Shown piece after piece: positions 16,033 through 23,790 of a stretch of DNA of 64,000 nucleotides (the first letter of the stretch is position 1; each line of letters opens with the position of its first letter). The stretch is from the NCBI RefSeq assembly GCF_021568775.1, contig NZ_JAKGSG010000050.1:42753-106752 (forward strand). Direction: 5' to 3'. Origin of the DNA: Antribacter soli (lineage in GTDB: Bacteria; Actinomycetota; Actinomycetes; Actinomycetales; Cellulomonadaceae). A program made the position numbers and the translations under genes. The notes beneath the pieces are model-generated. The model searched no databases. It saw nothing but the letters and a program-made list of their open reading frames with translations, and was not told the DNA's origin.

Positions 16033-19000
16033 ATGGCCGTTCCCGAGCGCTACCCGCTGCACCGTGACGCCGAGGGCGTCGCCGCCTCGCCCGACCTGCC
16101 CGCGCTCGAGCGCGAGGTCCTCTCCTTCTGGGAGAAGGACGACACCTTCCGCGCCTCCATCGAGGCGCGCGACGCCGGCGAGAACGGCAGCAACGAGTTC
16201 GTCTTCTACGACGGACCGCCGTTCGCCAACGGCCTGCCGCACTACGGCCACCTGCTCACCGGGTACGCGAAGGACGTCGTGCCGCGCTACCGCACGATGC
16301 GCGGCCGGCGCGTCGAGCGGCGCTTCGGCTGGGACACCCACGGGCTGCCGGCCGAGCTGGAGGCCATGAGCCAGCTCGGCATCAAGACCAAGGACGAGAT
16401 CCTCGAGCTGGGCATCGAGAAGTTCAACGCCGCCTGCCGCTCGTCCGTGCTGAAGTACACCGACGAGTGGCGCACGTACGTCACCCGCCAGGCGCGCTGG
16501 GTCGACTTCGACAACGACTACAAGACGTTCAACCCCACGTACATGGAGTCCGTGATCTGGGCGTTCAAGTCGCTGTACGACAAGGGCCTGGTGTACGAGG
16601 GCTTCCGCGTGCTGCCGTACTGCTGGAACGACCAGACGCCGCTGTCGAACCACGAGCTGCGCATGGACGACGACGTGTACCAGCCGCGCCAGGACCCGGC
16701 GGTGACGGTCGGTTTCGCCGTCACCGGCGCGCCCGCCGGCGGGCCGGTGCAGGACGGCGACCTGCTCCTCGTGTGGACCACGACCCCGTGGACCCTGCCG
16801 TCGAACCTGCTGGTCATGGTGGGGCCGGATGTGGACTACGTGGTCGTGGAGTCGTCGTACACGGGTGAGCCGCGCCGGTACGTGCTCGGCGAGGCGCGCC
16901 TGGAGCACTACGCGCGCGAGCTGACGGACGAGGGCGCGGAGGCGCCGCACGTCGTCGCGCGCGTGAAGGGCTCGGACCTGGTCGGCCTGCGCTACACCCC
17001 GCCGTTCGCGTACTTCGAGGGACACGAGGGCGCGCACCGCGTCGTCGAGGCCGACTTCGTGACCACCACCGACGGTACGGGCCTGGTGCACAACGCCGGC
17101 GCGTTCGGCGAGGAGGACAAGGCCGTCTCGGACCGCGAGGGCGTCGCCCCCGTGATCCCCGTCGGGGCCGACGGCCGCTTCACCTACCCGGTGAACGACT
17201 ACGCCGACGTGCAGGTGTTCGACGCGAACGCCCTGATCATCGACCACCTCAAGGCGCGCACCCGCGGCGACGCCGAGGCCGCCGCCACCACGCCCGGCAC
17301 GGTGCTGCTGCGCCGCGAGCAGTACACCCACTCGTACCCGCACTGCTGGCGCTGCCGGCAGCCGCTCATGTACATGGGCGTGTCGTCGTGGTTCGTCGAG
17401 GTGTCGAAGTTCAAGGACCGCATGCTCGAGCTGAACGAGCAGATCACGTGGGTGCCGGACCACATCAAGCAGGGCCAGTTCGGCAAGTGGCTGGAGAACG
17501 CCCGCGACTGGTCGATCACGCGCAACCGGTTCTGGGGCTCGCCCGTGCCGGTGTGGAAGAGCGACGACCCCGCGTACCCGCGCATCGACGTGTACGGGTC
17601 GTTCGAGGAGCTGGAGCGCGACTTCGGCACGCTGCCGCTGGACGGCGCCGGTAACCCCGACCTGCACCGGCCGTTCGTCGACAACCTGACCCGCCCCAAC
17701 CCGGACGACCCCACGGGTCGCTCGACCATGCGGCGCGTCGAGGACGTCCTCGACGTCTGGTTCGACTCCGGCTCCATGCCGTACGCCCAGGTGCACTACC
17801 CGTTCGAGAGCTCGGAATGGTTCGAGAACCACTACCCGGGCGACTTCATCGTCGAGTACATCGGGCAGACCCGCGGCTGGTTCTACACGCTGCACATCCT
17901 CGCCACGGCCCTGTTCGACCGGCCGGCGTTCGAGACCGCCGTGTCGCACGGCATCGTCCTGGGCTCCGACGGCCGCAAGATGTCGAAGTCCCTGCGCAAC
18001 TACCCGGACGTCAACGAGGTCTTCGACCGCGACGGCTCCGACGCGATGCGCTGGTTCCTCATGGCGTCTCCCATCCTGCGGGGCGGCAACCTCGTGGTCA
18101 CCGAGGACGGCATCCGCGACGCGGTGCGCCAGGTGCTGCTGCCGCTGTGGAGCACCTATTACTTCTTCACGCTGTACGCCAACGCGGCGTCCGGTACCGG
18201 GGCGTCCGGGGCCGACGGCGGCGCCGGGCGCCTCGCGCAGGGCGTCTCGCCCGATCGGGTCGCGGACCTCCCGGTGATGGACCGCTACCTCCTCGCACGC
18301 ACGCGCGGGCTGGTCGAGACCGTGACCGAGCAGCTCGACGGCTACGACATCGCGGGGGCCTGCGAGTCGGTGCGCCAGTACCTCGACGCGCTGACGAACT
18401 GGTACGTCCGCACCCAGCGGGACCGCTTCTGGGCCGAGGACGCCGACGCGTTCGACACCCTGTACACCGCGCTCGAGGTGCTCACGCGGGTGATGGCGCC
18501 GCTGGCTCCGCTGCTGACCGAGGAGGTGTGGCGCGGGCTGACCGGTGGGCGCTCCGTGCACCTGACGGACTGGCCGAGCCTCGGCGCCCCCGAGGGGTCG
18601 ACGATGCGCTGTGCCGAGGCGGACGTCCTCGTGGCCGACGACGCGCTCGTCGCGGCCGTCGAGTCCGCCCGCACCGTCGTCTCGCAGACCCTCGCGCTCC
18701 GCAAGGTGAACAAGCTGCGCGTGCGCCAGCCGCTGCGGGCGCTGACGGTGGCCGTGACGGACCCTCAGGGCGTGGCGCCGTTCGCGGCGCTCCTGGCGTC
18801 AGAGCTGAACGTCAAGGACGTGCGGCTCGTCGAGTTCTCGCCCGCCGTCGCGGAGGAGTACGGCGTCACCGAGCGCCTGTCGGTCAACGCGCGCGCCGCC
18901 GGGCCGCGTCTCGGCCGCGGCGTCCAGACGGTCATCAAGGCCGCGAAGGCGGGCGCCTGGACCACGGCGGACACGGGGGCCGTCGTCGTGCACACCGACG

Positions 19001-19371
19001 ACGGCGACGTCCCCCTGGAGGCCGGCGAGTACGAGCTGGCGACCGTGGTGTCGGAGGCGGCGGGCTCGGACGTGGCCGCCGCCGTGCTGGCGACCGGCGG
19101 GTTCGTCGTGCTGGACCTCGCGCTCGACGAGGCTCTCCTCGCCGAGGGCTACGCCCGCGACACCGTCCGCGACGTGCAGGACGCCCGCAAGGCGGCCGGG
19201 CTGCAGGTCTCGGACCGGATCGCGCTCGCTCTGACGGTGCCGGCCGAGTGGGTCGCGGCCGTCGATGCGCACCGGGAGCTGCTGGCGTCGGAGACGCTGG
19301 CGGTCTCCCTGACCGTGACGGCGGGCGCGGAGCGCACGGTGACGGTCGCGAAGGCCGACCTCGCGAAGTAG
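16033..19371 (+). CDS. ileS: Isoleucine--tRNA ligase
   Basis: A 1112-residue class I aminoacyl-tRNA synthetase that charges tRNA-Ile in the cytoplasm. The HIGH-type motif (NGLPHYGH) is at residues 66-73 and KMSKS at 649-653. The editing domain lies between them, with [11 protein letters not shown]. The anticodon-binding region contains [16 protein letters not shown]. This is the long, eukaryote-like IleS type common in actinobacteria. The ATG at 16033 follows AGGAG in the T-box leader. Confidence 0.97.
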   Translation: MAVPERYPLHRDAEGVAASPDLPALEREVLSFWEKDDTFRASIEARDAGENGSNEFVFYDGPPFANGLPHYGHLLTGYAKDVVPRYRTMRGRRVERRFGWDTHGLPAELEAMSQLGIKTKDEILELGIEKFNAACRSSVLKYTDEWRTYVTRQARWVDFDNDYKTFNPTYMESVIWAFKSLYDKGLVYEGFRVLPYCWNDQTPLSNHELRMDDDVYQPRQDPAVTVGFAVTGAPAGGPVQDGDLLLVWTTTPWTLPSNLLVMVGPDVDYVVVESSYTGEPRRYVLGEARLEHYARELTDEGAEAPHVVARVKGSDLVGLRYTPPFAYFEGHEGAHRVVEADFVTTTDGTGLVHNAGAFGEEDKAVSDREGVAPVIPVGADGRFTYPVNDYADVQVFDANALIIDHLKARTRGDAEAAATTPGTVLLRREQYTHSYPHCWRCRQPLMYMGVSSWFVEVSKFKDRMLELNEQITWVPDHIKQGQFGKWLENARDWSITRNRFWGSPVPVWKSDDPAYPRIDVYGSFEELERDFGTLPLDGAGNPDLHRPFVDNLTRPNPDDPTGRSTMRRVEDVLDVWFDSGSMPYAQVHYPFESSEWFENHYPGDFIVEYIGQTRGWFYTLHILATALFDRPAFETAVSHGIVLGSDGRKMSKSLRNYPDVNEVFDRDGSDAMRWFLMASPILRGGNLVVTEDGIRDAVRQVLLPLWSTYYFFTLYANAASGTGASGADGGAGRLAQGVSPDRVADLPVMDRYLLARTRGLVETVTEQLDGYDIAGACESVRQYLDALTNWYVRTQRDRFWAEDADAFDTLYTALEVLTRVMAPLAPLLTEEVWRGLTGGRSVHLTDWPSLGAPEGSTMRCAEADVLVADDALVAAVESARTVVSQTLALRKVNKLRVRQPLRALTVAVTDPQGVAPFAALLASELNVKDVRLVEFSPAVAEEYGVTERLSVNARAAGPRLGRGVQTVIKAAKAGAWTTADTGAVVVHTDDGDVPLEAGEYELATVVSEAAGSDVAAAVLATGGFVVLDLALDEALLAEGYARDTVRDVQDARKAAGLQVSDRIALALTVPAEWVAAVDAHRELLASETLAVSLTVTAGAERTVTVAKADLAK

Positions 19372-19377
19372 AACGGA

Positions 19378-19414
19378 CGAGCGCGGCCAGGAGGCATCCT
19401 CCCGGCCGCGCTCG
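19378..19414 (+). terminator. ileS terminator
   Basis: A 17-bp stem with one mismatch and a 3-nt loop starts 6 nt after the ileS stop, followed by a T-containing tail (gcttcgttct). It is one of the strongest hairpins in the window. Confidence 0.88.
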
Positions 19415-19600
19415 CTTCGTTCTCCTTCGGCCGGGCCACCAGCCGGCCGCTGGCATCTCCGCAAAGCCCTGGCGCCGGGCTGCCGTCGCTCGCTAGGCTC
19501 GCCCTCCCGACCGTGAACGCGCGGTCCGACGATGGCCCGGCGCCGCCGATGAAAGGCGCCTCCTCATGACGACTGTTCCAGGAGACCCCGCCCCGCTCCG

Positions 19601-20119
19601 GTGAGCGGGGCGAAGACGAAGCCCGCCGAGCTCCGGCGGCAGCGACGCAGTCGGCGGCACGGGTGCTGGGGGCACCTTGTCGTCGCACCACTCTGGGTCG
19701 CGTACGACGCCAACCTGGGGACGCTCCTGCGGACCTGTGACGCCGTCGGCGCGTGTCTGGCAGTTCCGCGCACCCCGCACTATCAGGCCGCCCTCGCCCG
19801 GGGCGACACCCTCGGCTCGCGGCGCCCGTGCCTGCACTGGGTGGCGCCGTCAAAGGAGGCGTGGCTGGCGGAGCAGCGAGCGGCCGGGTTCCGGATGGTC
19901 GCCGTCGAGCTCGCCGATGGCGCGACCCCGCTGCCGCGCCTCGAGCCCGCTCGCACCCCGACGGTCCTGCTGCTGGGCCATGAGCACCACGGCGTACCCG
20001 ACGACGTGCTGGCCGACGTCGACGAGTGCATCGAGATCCCGATGACGGGGTTGGGCGCCAGCCTCAACGTCGCGGTCGCGGGGAGCCTCGTGGTCTACCG
20101 CCTCGCCGGGCTCTCCTGA
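19601..20119 (+). CDS. TrmH/SpoU family RNA methyltransferase
   Basis: A 172-residue SPOUT methyltransferase catalytic domain. Motif 1 NLGTLLRTCDAVG is at about residues 38-50, motif 2 LLLGHEHHGVPDD follows, and motif 3 IPMTGLGASLNVAVAGSLVVY near the C-terminus forms the SAM-binding trefoil knot. It lacks the N-terminal substrate-binding domain of RlmB-type enzymes, so the target (tRNA or rRNA 2'-O-ribose) cannot be told. The GTG at 19601 is the first start compatible with the fold; AGGAGA lies somewhat far upstream. Confidence 0.85.
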   Translation: MSGAKTKPAELRRQRRSRRHGCWGHLVVAPLWVAYDANLGTLLRTCDAVGACLAVPRTPHYQAALARGDTLGSRRPCLHWVAPSKEAWLAEQRAAGFRMVAVELADGATPLPRLEPARTPTVLLLGHEHHGVPDDVLADVDECIEIPMTGLGASLNVAVAGSLVVYRLAGLS

Positions 20120-20138
20120 GATGTCGCGAGATGCCCGT

Positions 20139-20179
20139 CGCAGGTCCGGTCGCCTCCGCGCGAGGCGACCGGACCTGCG
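20139..20179 (+). terminator. Terminator of the TrmH-like gene
   Basis: A perfect 17-bp inverted repeat with a 7-nt loop starts 19 nt after the stop codon. It is GC-rich with only a weak T-rich tail (tcgtcattt). Confidence 0.8.
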
Positions 20180-20194
20180 TCGTCATTTCGGCGG

Positions 20195-20345
20195 AAGGCC
20201 TGGCGCGCCGGAAGACGGAGGACTAGAATCAGAGGTGCCCAGGGCGGAAGCCCTGAGAAGTGAGCCCGGGAGCCAATTGGCACCGGGCTCGCGTTTGTCT
20301 GGAGCACCATGCGGTTCACGGCGGAGCCGCCGGACGAGTCGTCGG
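20195..20345 (+). repeat. Triplicated promoter-hairpin-terminator element, copy 1
   Basis: This unit shares an extended match with copies near 21.3 and 22.05 kb. From left to right it has a TGGCGC-like -35 and TAGAAT -10 (20224-20229), a CAGGG / CCCTG hairpin, and a GC-rich terminator hairpin with a T-rich tail. It ends with a short remnant of the 3' end of a minus-strand GNAT gene (SGG...RMV reading, no stop codon left). It lies in front of the aldo/keto reductase gene. Confidence 0.75.
20236..20300 (+). ncRNA. Candidate small structured RNA or attenuator, copy 1
   Basis: The predicted transcript begins about 7 nt after the TAGAAT box. Hairpin A is CAGGG (20240-20244) with CCCTG (20251-20255). 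Hairpin B is GAGCCCGG with CCGGGCTC (20262-20290), containing an inner GCCAATTGGC, followed by gcgtttgtct. The RNA would be about 65 nt. It matches no RNA family I recognise. Confidence 0.5.
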
Positions 20346-20384
20346 ACGCGAATCGCGCTCGGGCCGGCGGGGGAGACTGGTCCC

Positions 20385-21218
20385 GTGACGACCCCCACGA
20401 TCCCCTTGAACAACGGCGTTCTGATCCCGCAGCTCGGCTTCGGTACGTACAAGCTGCCGCCCGTGCAGACCCGGGAGGTCGTGCTGCGGGCGCTCGACGC
20501 CGGGTACCGGCACGTCGACACGGCGCAGATGTACCGCAACGAGGCCGCCGTCGGCCGGGCGGTGCTCGACTCCGGCCTGCCGCGCGACGAGGTCTTCGTG
20601 ACGAGCAAGCTGAACAACGCGTTCCACGCGTACGACGAGGCGCACGCAGCGTTCGACCGCACGCTCGACGACCTGGGCCTGGAGCACGTCGACCTGTTCC
20701 TCATCCACTGGCCGCTGCCCGCCTTCGGCCGCTTCGTGGAGGCGTGGCGGGCGCTGGAGGAGATCTACGCGTCGGGGCGGGCGCGGGCGATCGGCGTGTC
20801 GAACTTCCAGCCGCACCACCTGGACCGGATCCTCGCGGAGGGCACCGTGGTGCCGGCGGTGAACCAGGTGGAGATGCACCCCTGGTTCGTGCAGCAGGAG
20901 GTGCGGGCGTACGACGCGGCGCACGGGATCGTGACCGAGGCCTGGTCCCCGCTCGGCCGGGGACGGGTGCTCGAGGACGAGGAGGTTCTCCGCATCGCCG
21001 CCGACCTGGGGCGCTCACCCGCGCAGGTCGTGCTGCGCTGGCACGTCCAGCGCGGTGACGTCGTGATCCCGAAGTCGGCGACGCCGGCGCGGATCGCGGA
21101 GAACGCGGCCATCTTCGACTTCGTGCTGGACGACACCGCGATGGCGGCGATCACGGCGCTCGACCGGGACACGAGGATCGGCTCGCACCCGGACCACGAG
21201 AACCGCACCGACCGTTGA
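20385..21218 (+). CDS. Aldo/keto reductase
   Basis: A 277-residue cytoplasmic NADPH-dependent carbonyl reductase of the AKR5-like bacterial group (2,5-diketo-gluconate reductase type). The catalytic tetrad is visible: Asp45 and Tyr50 in VDTAQMYRNE, Lys75 in VTSKLNN, and His108 in LIHWP. The NADP-binding end IPKSATPARIAENAAIFDF is also present. The physiological substrate is unknown. GGGGAGA is 8 nt before the GTG at 20385. The upstream 110 open codons fall within element copy 1 and are not coding-like. Confidence 0.92.
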   Translation: MTTPTIPLNNGVLIPQLGFGTYKLPPVQTREVVLRALDAGYRHVDTAQMYRNEAAVGRAVLDSGLPRDEVFVTSKLNNAFHAYDEAHAAFDRTLDDLGLEHVDLFLIHWPLPAFGRFVEAWRALEEIYASGRARAIGVSNFQPHHLDRILAEGTVVPAVNQVEMHPWFVQQEVRAYDAAHGIVTEAWSPLGRGRVLEDEEVLRIAADLGRSPAQVVLRWHVQRGDVVIPKSATPARIAENAAIFDFVLDDTAMAAITALDRDTRIGSHPDHENRTDR

Positions 21219-21256
21219 GTGCTTGGCGACCGGACCGGCGTCGCAGATTGCTCGGC

Positions 21257-21440
21257 GGGGAGTCTGGCGTGCCGCGCGACGGAGGACTAGAATGGAGAGT
21301 ACCCAGGGTGAAAACCCTGAGGATGTGAGCCCGGGAGCCAGTAGGCGACCCGGGCTCGCATTGTCTGGCGCACCATGCGCATCGCCGCGAAGCCGCCGGA
21401 CGAGTCGCCTGGGTCGGCAGCGCCGTCGGCCACGGAGCCG
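21257..21440 (+). repeat. Triplicated promoter-hairpin-terminator element, copy 2
   Basis: It is closely similar to copy 1 upstream of and through the -10 box (TAGAAT 21288-21293, preceded by GGAGGAC in both) and through both hairpins. The minus-strand GNAT remnant is longer here, reading ADGAADPGDSSGGFAAMRMV, but its stop codon is lost. It lies in front of the small secreted protein gene. Confidence 0.75.
21300..21366 (+). ncRNA. Candidate small structured RNA or attenuator, copy 2
   Basis: Hairpin A keeps CAGGG (21304-21308) and CCCTG (21315-21319), with a different loop from copy 1. Hairpin B is GAGCCCGGG (21327-21335) with CCCGGGCTC (21349-21357); the inner helix is GCC-AGTA-GGC instead of GCCAATTGGC. 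Pairing is kept while loops change. The tail is gcattgtct. Confidence 0.5.
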
Positions 21441-21564
21441 ATGGGTGATCTCGGCGCCCCGAACTGTCACGGAGGCGGCCGCGGCGTAACTTGGAGGCTT
21501 CGGGGGGGGCGGACCGGGTTCGCCCGACGTACCCGGACGCCCTTCACCACAAGGAGGTGGTGAG

Positions 21565-21873
21565 ATGAAGCGCGTCATCATGACGTTCGTCGTCGCAGCG
21601 GGGCTGAGCCTGGGTGGTGCCATGTCTGCACAGGCGGGCGAGACCAACGGGAACGGTGATCCCATCCCAGGTGCGCACAACGCCAGCTCGGTGTGTGCGT
21701 TCTCGGGTCAGGACCTGCCCGACGAAGAGGAGAACCAGCCGCCCGAGTTCAACGACGACTTCGTGACGGACGGGCACGCCCAGAGCTACGGCAGGTGGGT
21801 GGCCAACGGCTTCAAGGGCATCGTGCCGAGCCCCGGCGACGCCTGCCGCGGCAACATCGAGTTCGTGGAGTAG
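21565..21873 (+). CDS. Small secreted protein of unknown function
   Basis: A 102-residue exported protein. It has a Sec signal peptide (MKRVIMTFVVAAGLSLGG, cleavage likely after SAQA at residue 24). The acidic mature domain of about 78 residues has exactly two cysteines (44 and 94) that could form a disulphide. A strong AAGGAGGT site precedes the ATG. I recognise the pattern (ETNGNG, SSVCAFSG, VPSPGDACRG) as one that recurs in actinobacterial hypothetical proteins, but know no function. Confidence 0.85.
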   Translation: MKRVIMTFVVAAGLSLGGAMSAQAGETNGNGDPIPGAHNASSVCAFSGQDLPDEEENQPPEFNDDFVTDGHAQSYGRWVANGFKGIVPSPGDACRGNIEFVE

Positions 21874-21908
21874 TGCCCCGAACCGGCCCTGCTCTGACGC
21901 CCGACGCA

Positions 21909-21939
21909 GACCGGTCGCCTCCGCACGACGCGACCGGTC
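21909..21939 (+). terminator. Terminator of the small secreted protein gene
   Basis: A perfect 10-bp inverted repeat GACCGGTCGC / GCGACCGGTC with an 11-nt loop lies 35 nt after the stop codon. Confidence 0.75.
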
Positions 21940-21999
21940 CGACGTCGGGCACCTTCGCGCACGTCAGCACCCGCGCGGACCGCGACCCAGACTCCGGGG

Positions 22000-22240
22000 T
22001 CGAAGGCCTCGCGCGTCGGGCGTTGCAGAGTTAGAATTGAGGCGCCCAGGGCGGAAACCCTGTGAGATGAGTTGAAACCCTGAGAAGTGAGCCCGGGAGC
22101 CAGTAGGCGACCCGGGCTCGCGCTGTGTCAGGGCACCATGCGGACCGCCGTGATGCCACCGAACGAGTCGCCGGGGTCCGCGGCGCCGTCGGCCCGGAAG
22201 CCGTTGCGCTCGTAGAAGGGGCGGGCGCGAAGCCGTAGTT
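22000..22240 (+). repeat. Triplicated promoter-hairpin-terminator element, copy 3
   Basis: This copy has TAGAAT at 22032-22037 and both hairpins. Between them is a partial internal duplication of the gaaaccctg segment (22054-22062 and 22074-22082, period 20). It is attached to the most complete GNAT remnant, so it may be the parental arrangement: a GNAT gene on the minus strand converging on the element and sharing hairpin B as terminator. Confidence 0.75.
22044..22127 (+). ncRNA. Candidate small structured RNA or attenuator, copy 3
   Basis: Hairpin A is CAGGG (22047-22051) with CCCTG (22058-22062). A second CCCTG at 22078-22082 offers an alternative partner, so two mutually exclusive pairings are possible. 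Hairpin B is GAGCCCGGG (22089-22097) with CCCGGGCTC (22111-22119). Confidence 0.5.
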
Positions 22241-22335
22241 GTCTACGTCTCCACCCACGACTGGAAGTGCACGTGGCCGCAGGCGGCGGCGTCGGCCGGG
22301 GTTGCCGGGCGGAGGGTCCACTCGTGGGTCGGCAT
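22128..22335 (-). pseudogene. GNAT N-acetyltransferase remnant with a large internal deletion
   Basis: The N-terminus is intact from the ATG at 22335: MPTHEWTLRPATPADAAA, then HFQSWVET, which in GNAT proteins continues to YRGL. Here a TAG follows at once. The next bases in another frame read ARPFYERNGFRADGAADPG and end with GGITAVRMVP and a TGA at 22130-22128. These are the beginning and end of one acetyltransferase, with roughly 100 central codons, including the acetyl-CoA loop, missing. Confidence 0.8.
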
Positions 22336-22496
22336 GGCTGTGAGCCAGACGACGAGAACCTCTGGCAGCGGATCTGCGGATCGAGTGACGAACGTGGATG
22401 GCGCCCGCCGGCACCCAGGTTCAGCCCTTACCGTCATCTCGTCTCTCGCCCTTGACCGCCGCACGCCTGCCGTCTGTCACCTCTGAAGGAGCCCCC

Positions 22497-23669
22497 GTGA
22501 CGCTTCTCGACCTCGCGCTCCTCCTGGTGCTGATCGCCGCCCTCGCCGCCGGTCTGAGCCGTGGCCTGCTGGCAACGCTCGGTGGACTGGTCGGCCTCAC
22601 CCTCGGCGGCCTCGCGGCGTTCTGGGCCGTCCCGGCCATCAACGACATGCTGCCGACCCCGCAGTGGCGCGGCTTGGTGTCCATCGCCGCGGCCGTCCTG
22701 CTGCCGTTGTTCGGCGCCTCCCTCGGTGCCGGAATGGGACGCGGCCTGCGCCGGGGCGTGGACCGCACCGCACTGCGCCCTGTCGAGCGGTTCCTCGGCG
22801 GCGTGGCCAACGTGGGCGTCGCCGCCCTCGCGCTGTCGTTCGTCGGCAACGCGGTCACCGCCACCGGCACGCCCGGCGTGGCTTCGGCCGTCTCGTCCTC
22901 CGCCTTCCTGCGCACCATCGACGACCTGACCCCGCCCGCGGTGGGCCGCCCGCTCGCCCAGATGCGCGCCATGGTGCTCGACGACGGCCTTCCCCGCCTG
23001 AACATCCTGCTGGTCCCCCGGCAGGCACCGGTGGCGCCCGCCGTCGACCTCGACAACACCCAGCTGGAGGCCTCGGCGCAGTCGGTGGCCCGGATCTCGG
23101 GAATCGCGTACGCGTGCGGGACGAGCTCGACCGGGTCGGGGTTCGTCGTCGCGCCCGACCGACTGGTGACCAACGCGCACGTCGTGGCCGGCGTGGACCG
23201 GCCGGTCGTCGAGCTCCCCGACAGCCCGGCCCGGGAGGGGCGCGTGGTGTACTTCGACCCCGTCGACGACCTCGCCGTCATCGCCGTCGAGGGCCTGGCC
23301 GCCGATCCGCTCGACATCGCGCCGACCCTCGCGGTGGGCGACCCCGCCGTCGTCCAGGGCTACCCGTACGGCGGCCCGTTCACCTCGACGAGCGCCGGGG
23401 TGCTCGGCGTCAGCACCGCCCGCGTGCCGGACGCGTACGGCGGCGGCGGGGCCGACCGCGAGGTCTACTCACTTGCCGCCGTGGTGCGCCCCGGCAACTC
23501 GGGCGGACCGCTCCTGACGACCGATGGCCAGGTCGCCGGCGTGATCTTCGCCCGCGCCGACTCCGAGGTCGACATCGGCTACGCGATGACGGACGCCGAG
23601 CTGCGCCCGGTCGCGGCCCAGGCCGCCAGCCTGGATGACCCGGTGTCGTCGGGACGCTGCGCGGCCTGA
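22497..23669 (+). CDS. MarP-like membrane serine protease (CvpA domain plus trypsin-like domain)
   Basis: A 390-residue protein. Four N-terminal hydrophobic helices form a CvpA-like domain (about residues 3-150), then a periplasmic chymotrypsin-fold protease. The catalytic triad is His228 (TNAHVV), Asp258 (VDDLAVI) and Ser335 (RPGNSGGPLL). In Mycobacterium tuberculosis, MarP maintains pH homeostasis under acid and oxidative stress; the same role here is inference. Cys pairs flank the protease as in MarP. AAGGAG precedes the GTG at 22497. Confidence 0.92.
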   Translation: MTLLDLALLLVLIAALAAGLSRGLLATLGGLVGLTLGGLAAFWAVPAINDMLPTPQWRGLVSIAAAVLLPLFGASLGAGMGRGLRRGVDRTALRPVERFLGGVANVGVAALALSFVGNAVTATGTPGVASAVSSSAFLRTIDDLTPPAVGRPLAQMRAMVLDDGLPRLNILLVPRQAPVAPAVDLDNTQLEASAQSVARISGIAYACGTSSTGSGFVVAPDRLVTNAHVVAGVDRPVVELPDSPAREGRVVYFDPVDDLAVIAVEGLAADPLDIAPTLAVGDPAVVQGYPYGGPFTSTSAGVLGVSTARVPDAYGGGGADREVYSLAAVVRPGNSGGPLLTTDGQVAGVIFARADSEVDIGYAMTDAELRPVAAQAASLDDPVSSGRCAA

Positions 23670-23762
23670 CCATCCCGACGAACCCGCAGGAGTGACGGCG
23701 GCTCAGCGCCTTTGCTCAGAGCAGATAACCGGGTCAAGGATCACGTTCCCTCACCGAGCGTC

Positions 23763-23784
23763 TCGCACAGTTGTTCGATAGAAT
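23763..23784 (+). promoter_or_regulatory. LexA (SOS) box overlapping a leaderless promoter
   Basis: TCGCAC-AGTT-GTTCGA (23763-23778) matches the actinobacterial LexA consensus TCGAAC-N4-GTTCGA at 11 of 12 specified bases. It directly abuts a TAGAAT -10 box (23779-23784). The ATG at 23791 is 6 nt after that box. LexA binding would block the promoter, making the HNH gene DNA-damage inducible. Confidence 0.75.
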
Positions 23785-23790
23785 CGTGGG

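Larger units (their letters stand above)
21219..21564. other. 346-bp intergenic stretch holding element copy 2
   Basis: It contains the second copy of the repeated element and a GNAT 3' remnant. A short G-rich region (around 21500) and the leader of the small secreted protein with a strong AAGGAGG follow. No other gene is apparent. Confidence 0.7.

Noticed and set aside
19493..19837. Minus-strand gene opposite the TrmH-like gene
   Set aside because: The plus-strand frame has all SPOUT motifs. The minus frame is compositionally a shadow.
20236..22127. tRNA, 6S or 6C RNA identity for the repeated hairpin element
   Set aside because: There is no cloverleaf or CCA end, the length is about 65-85 nt, and the C-rich loops of 6C RNA are missing.
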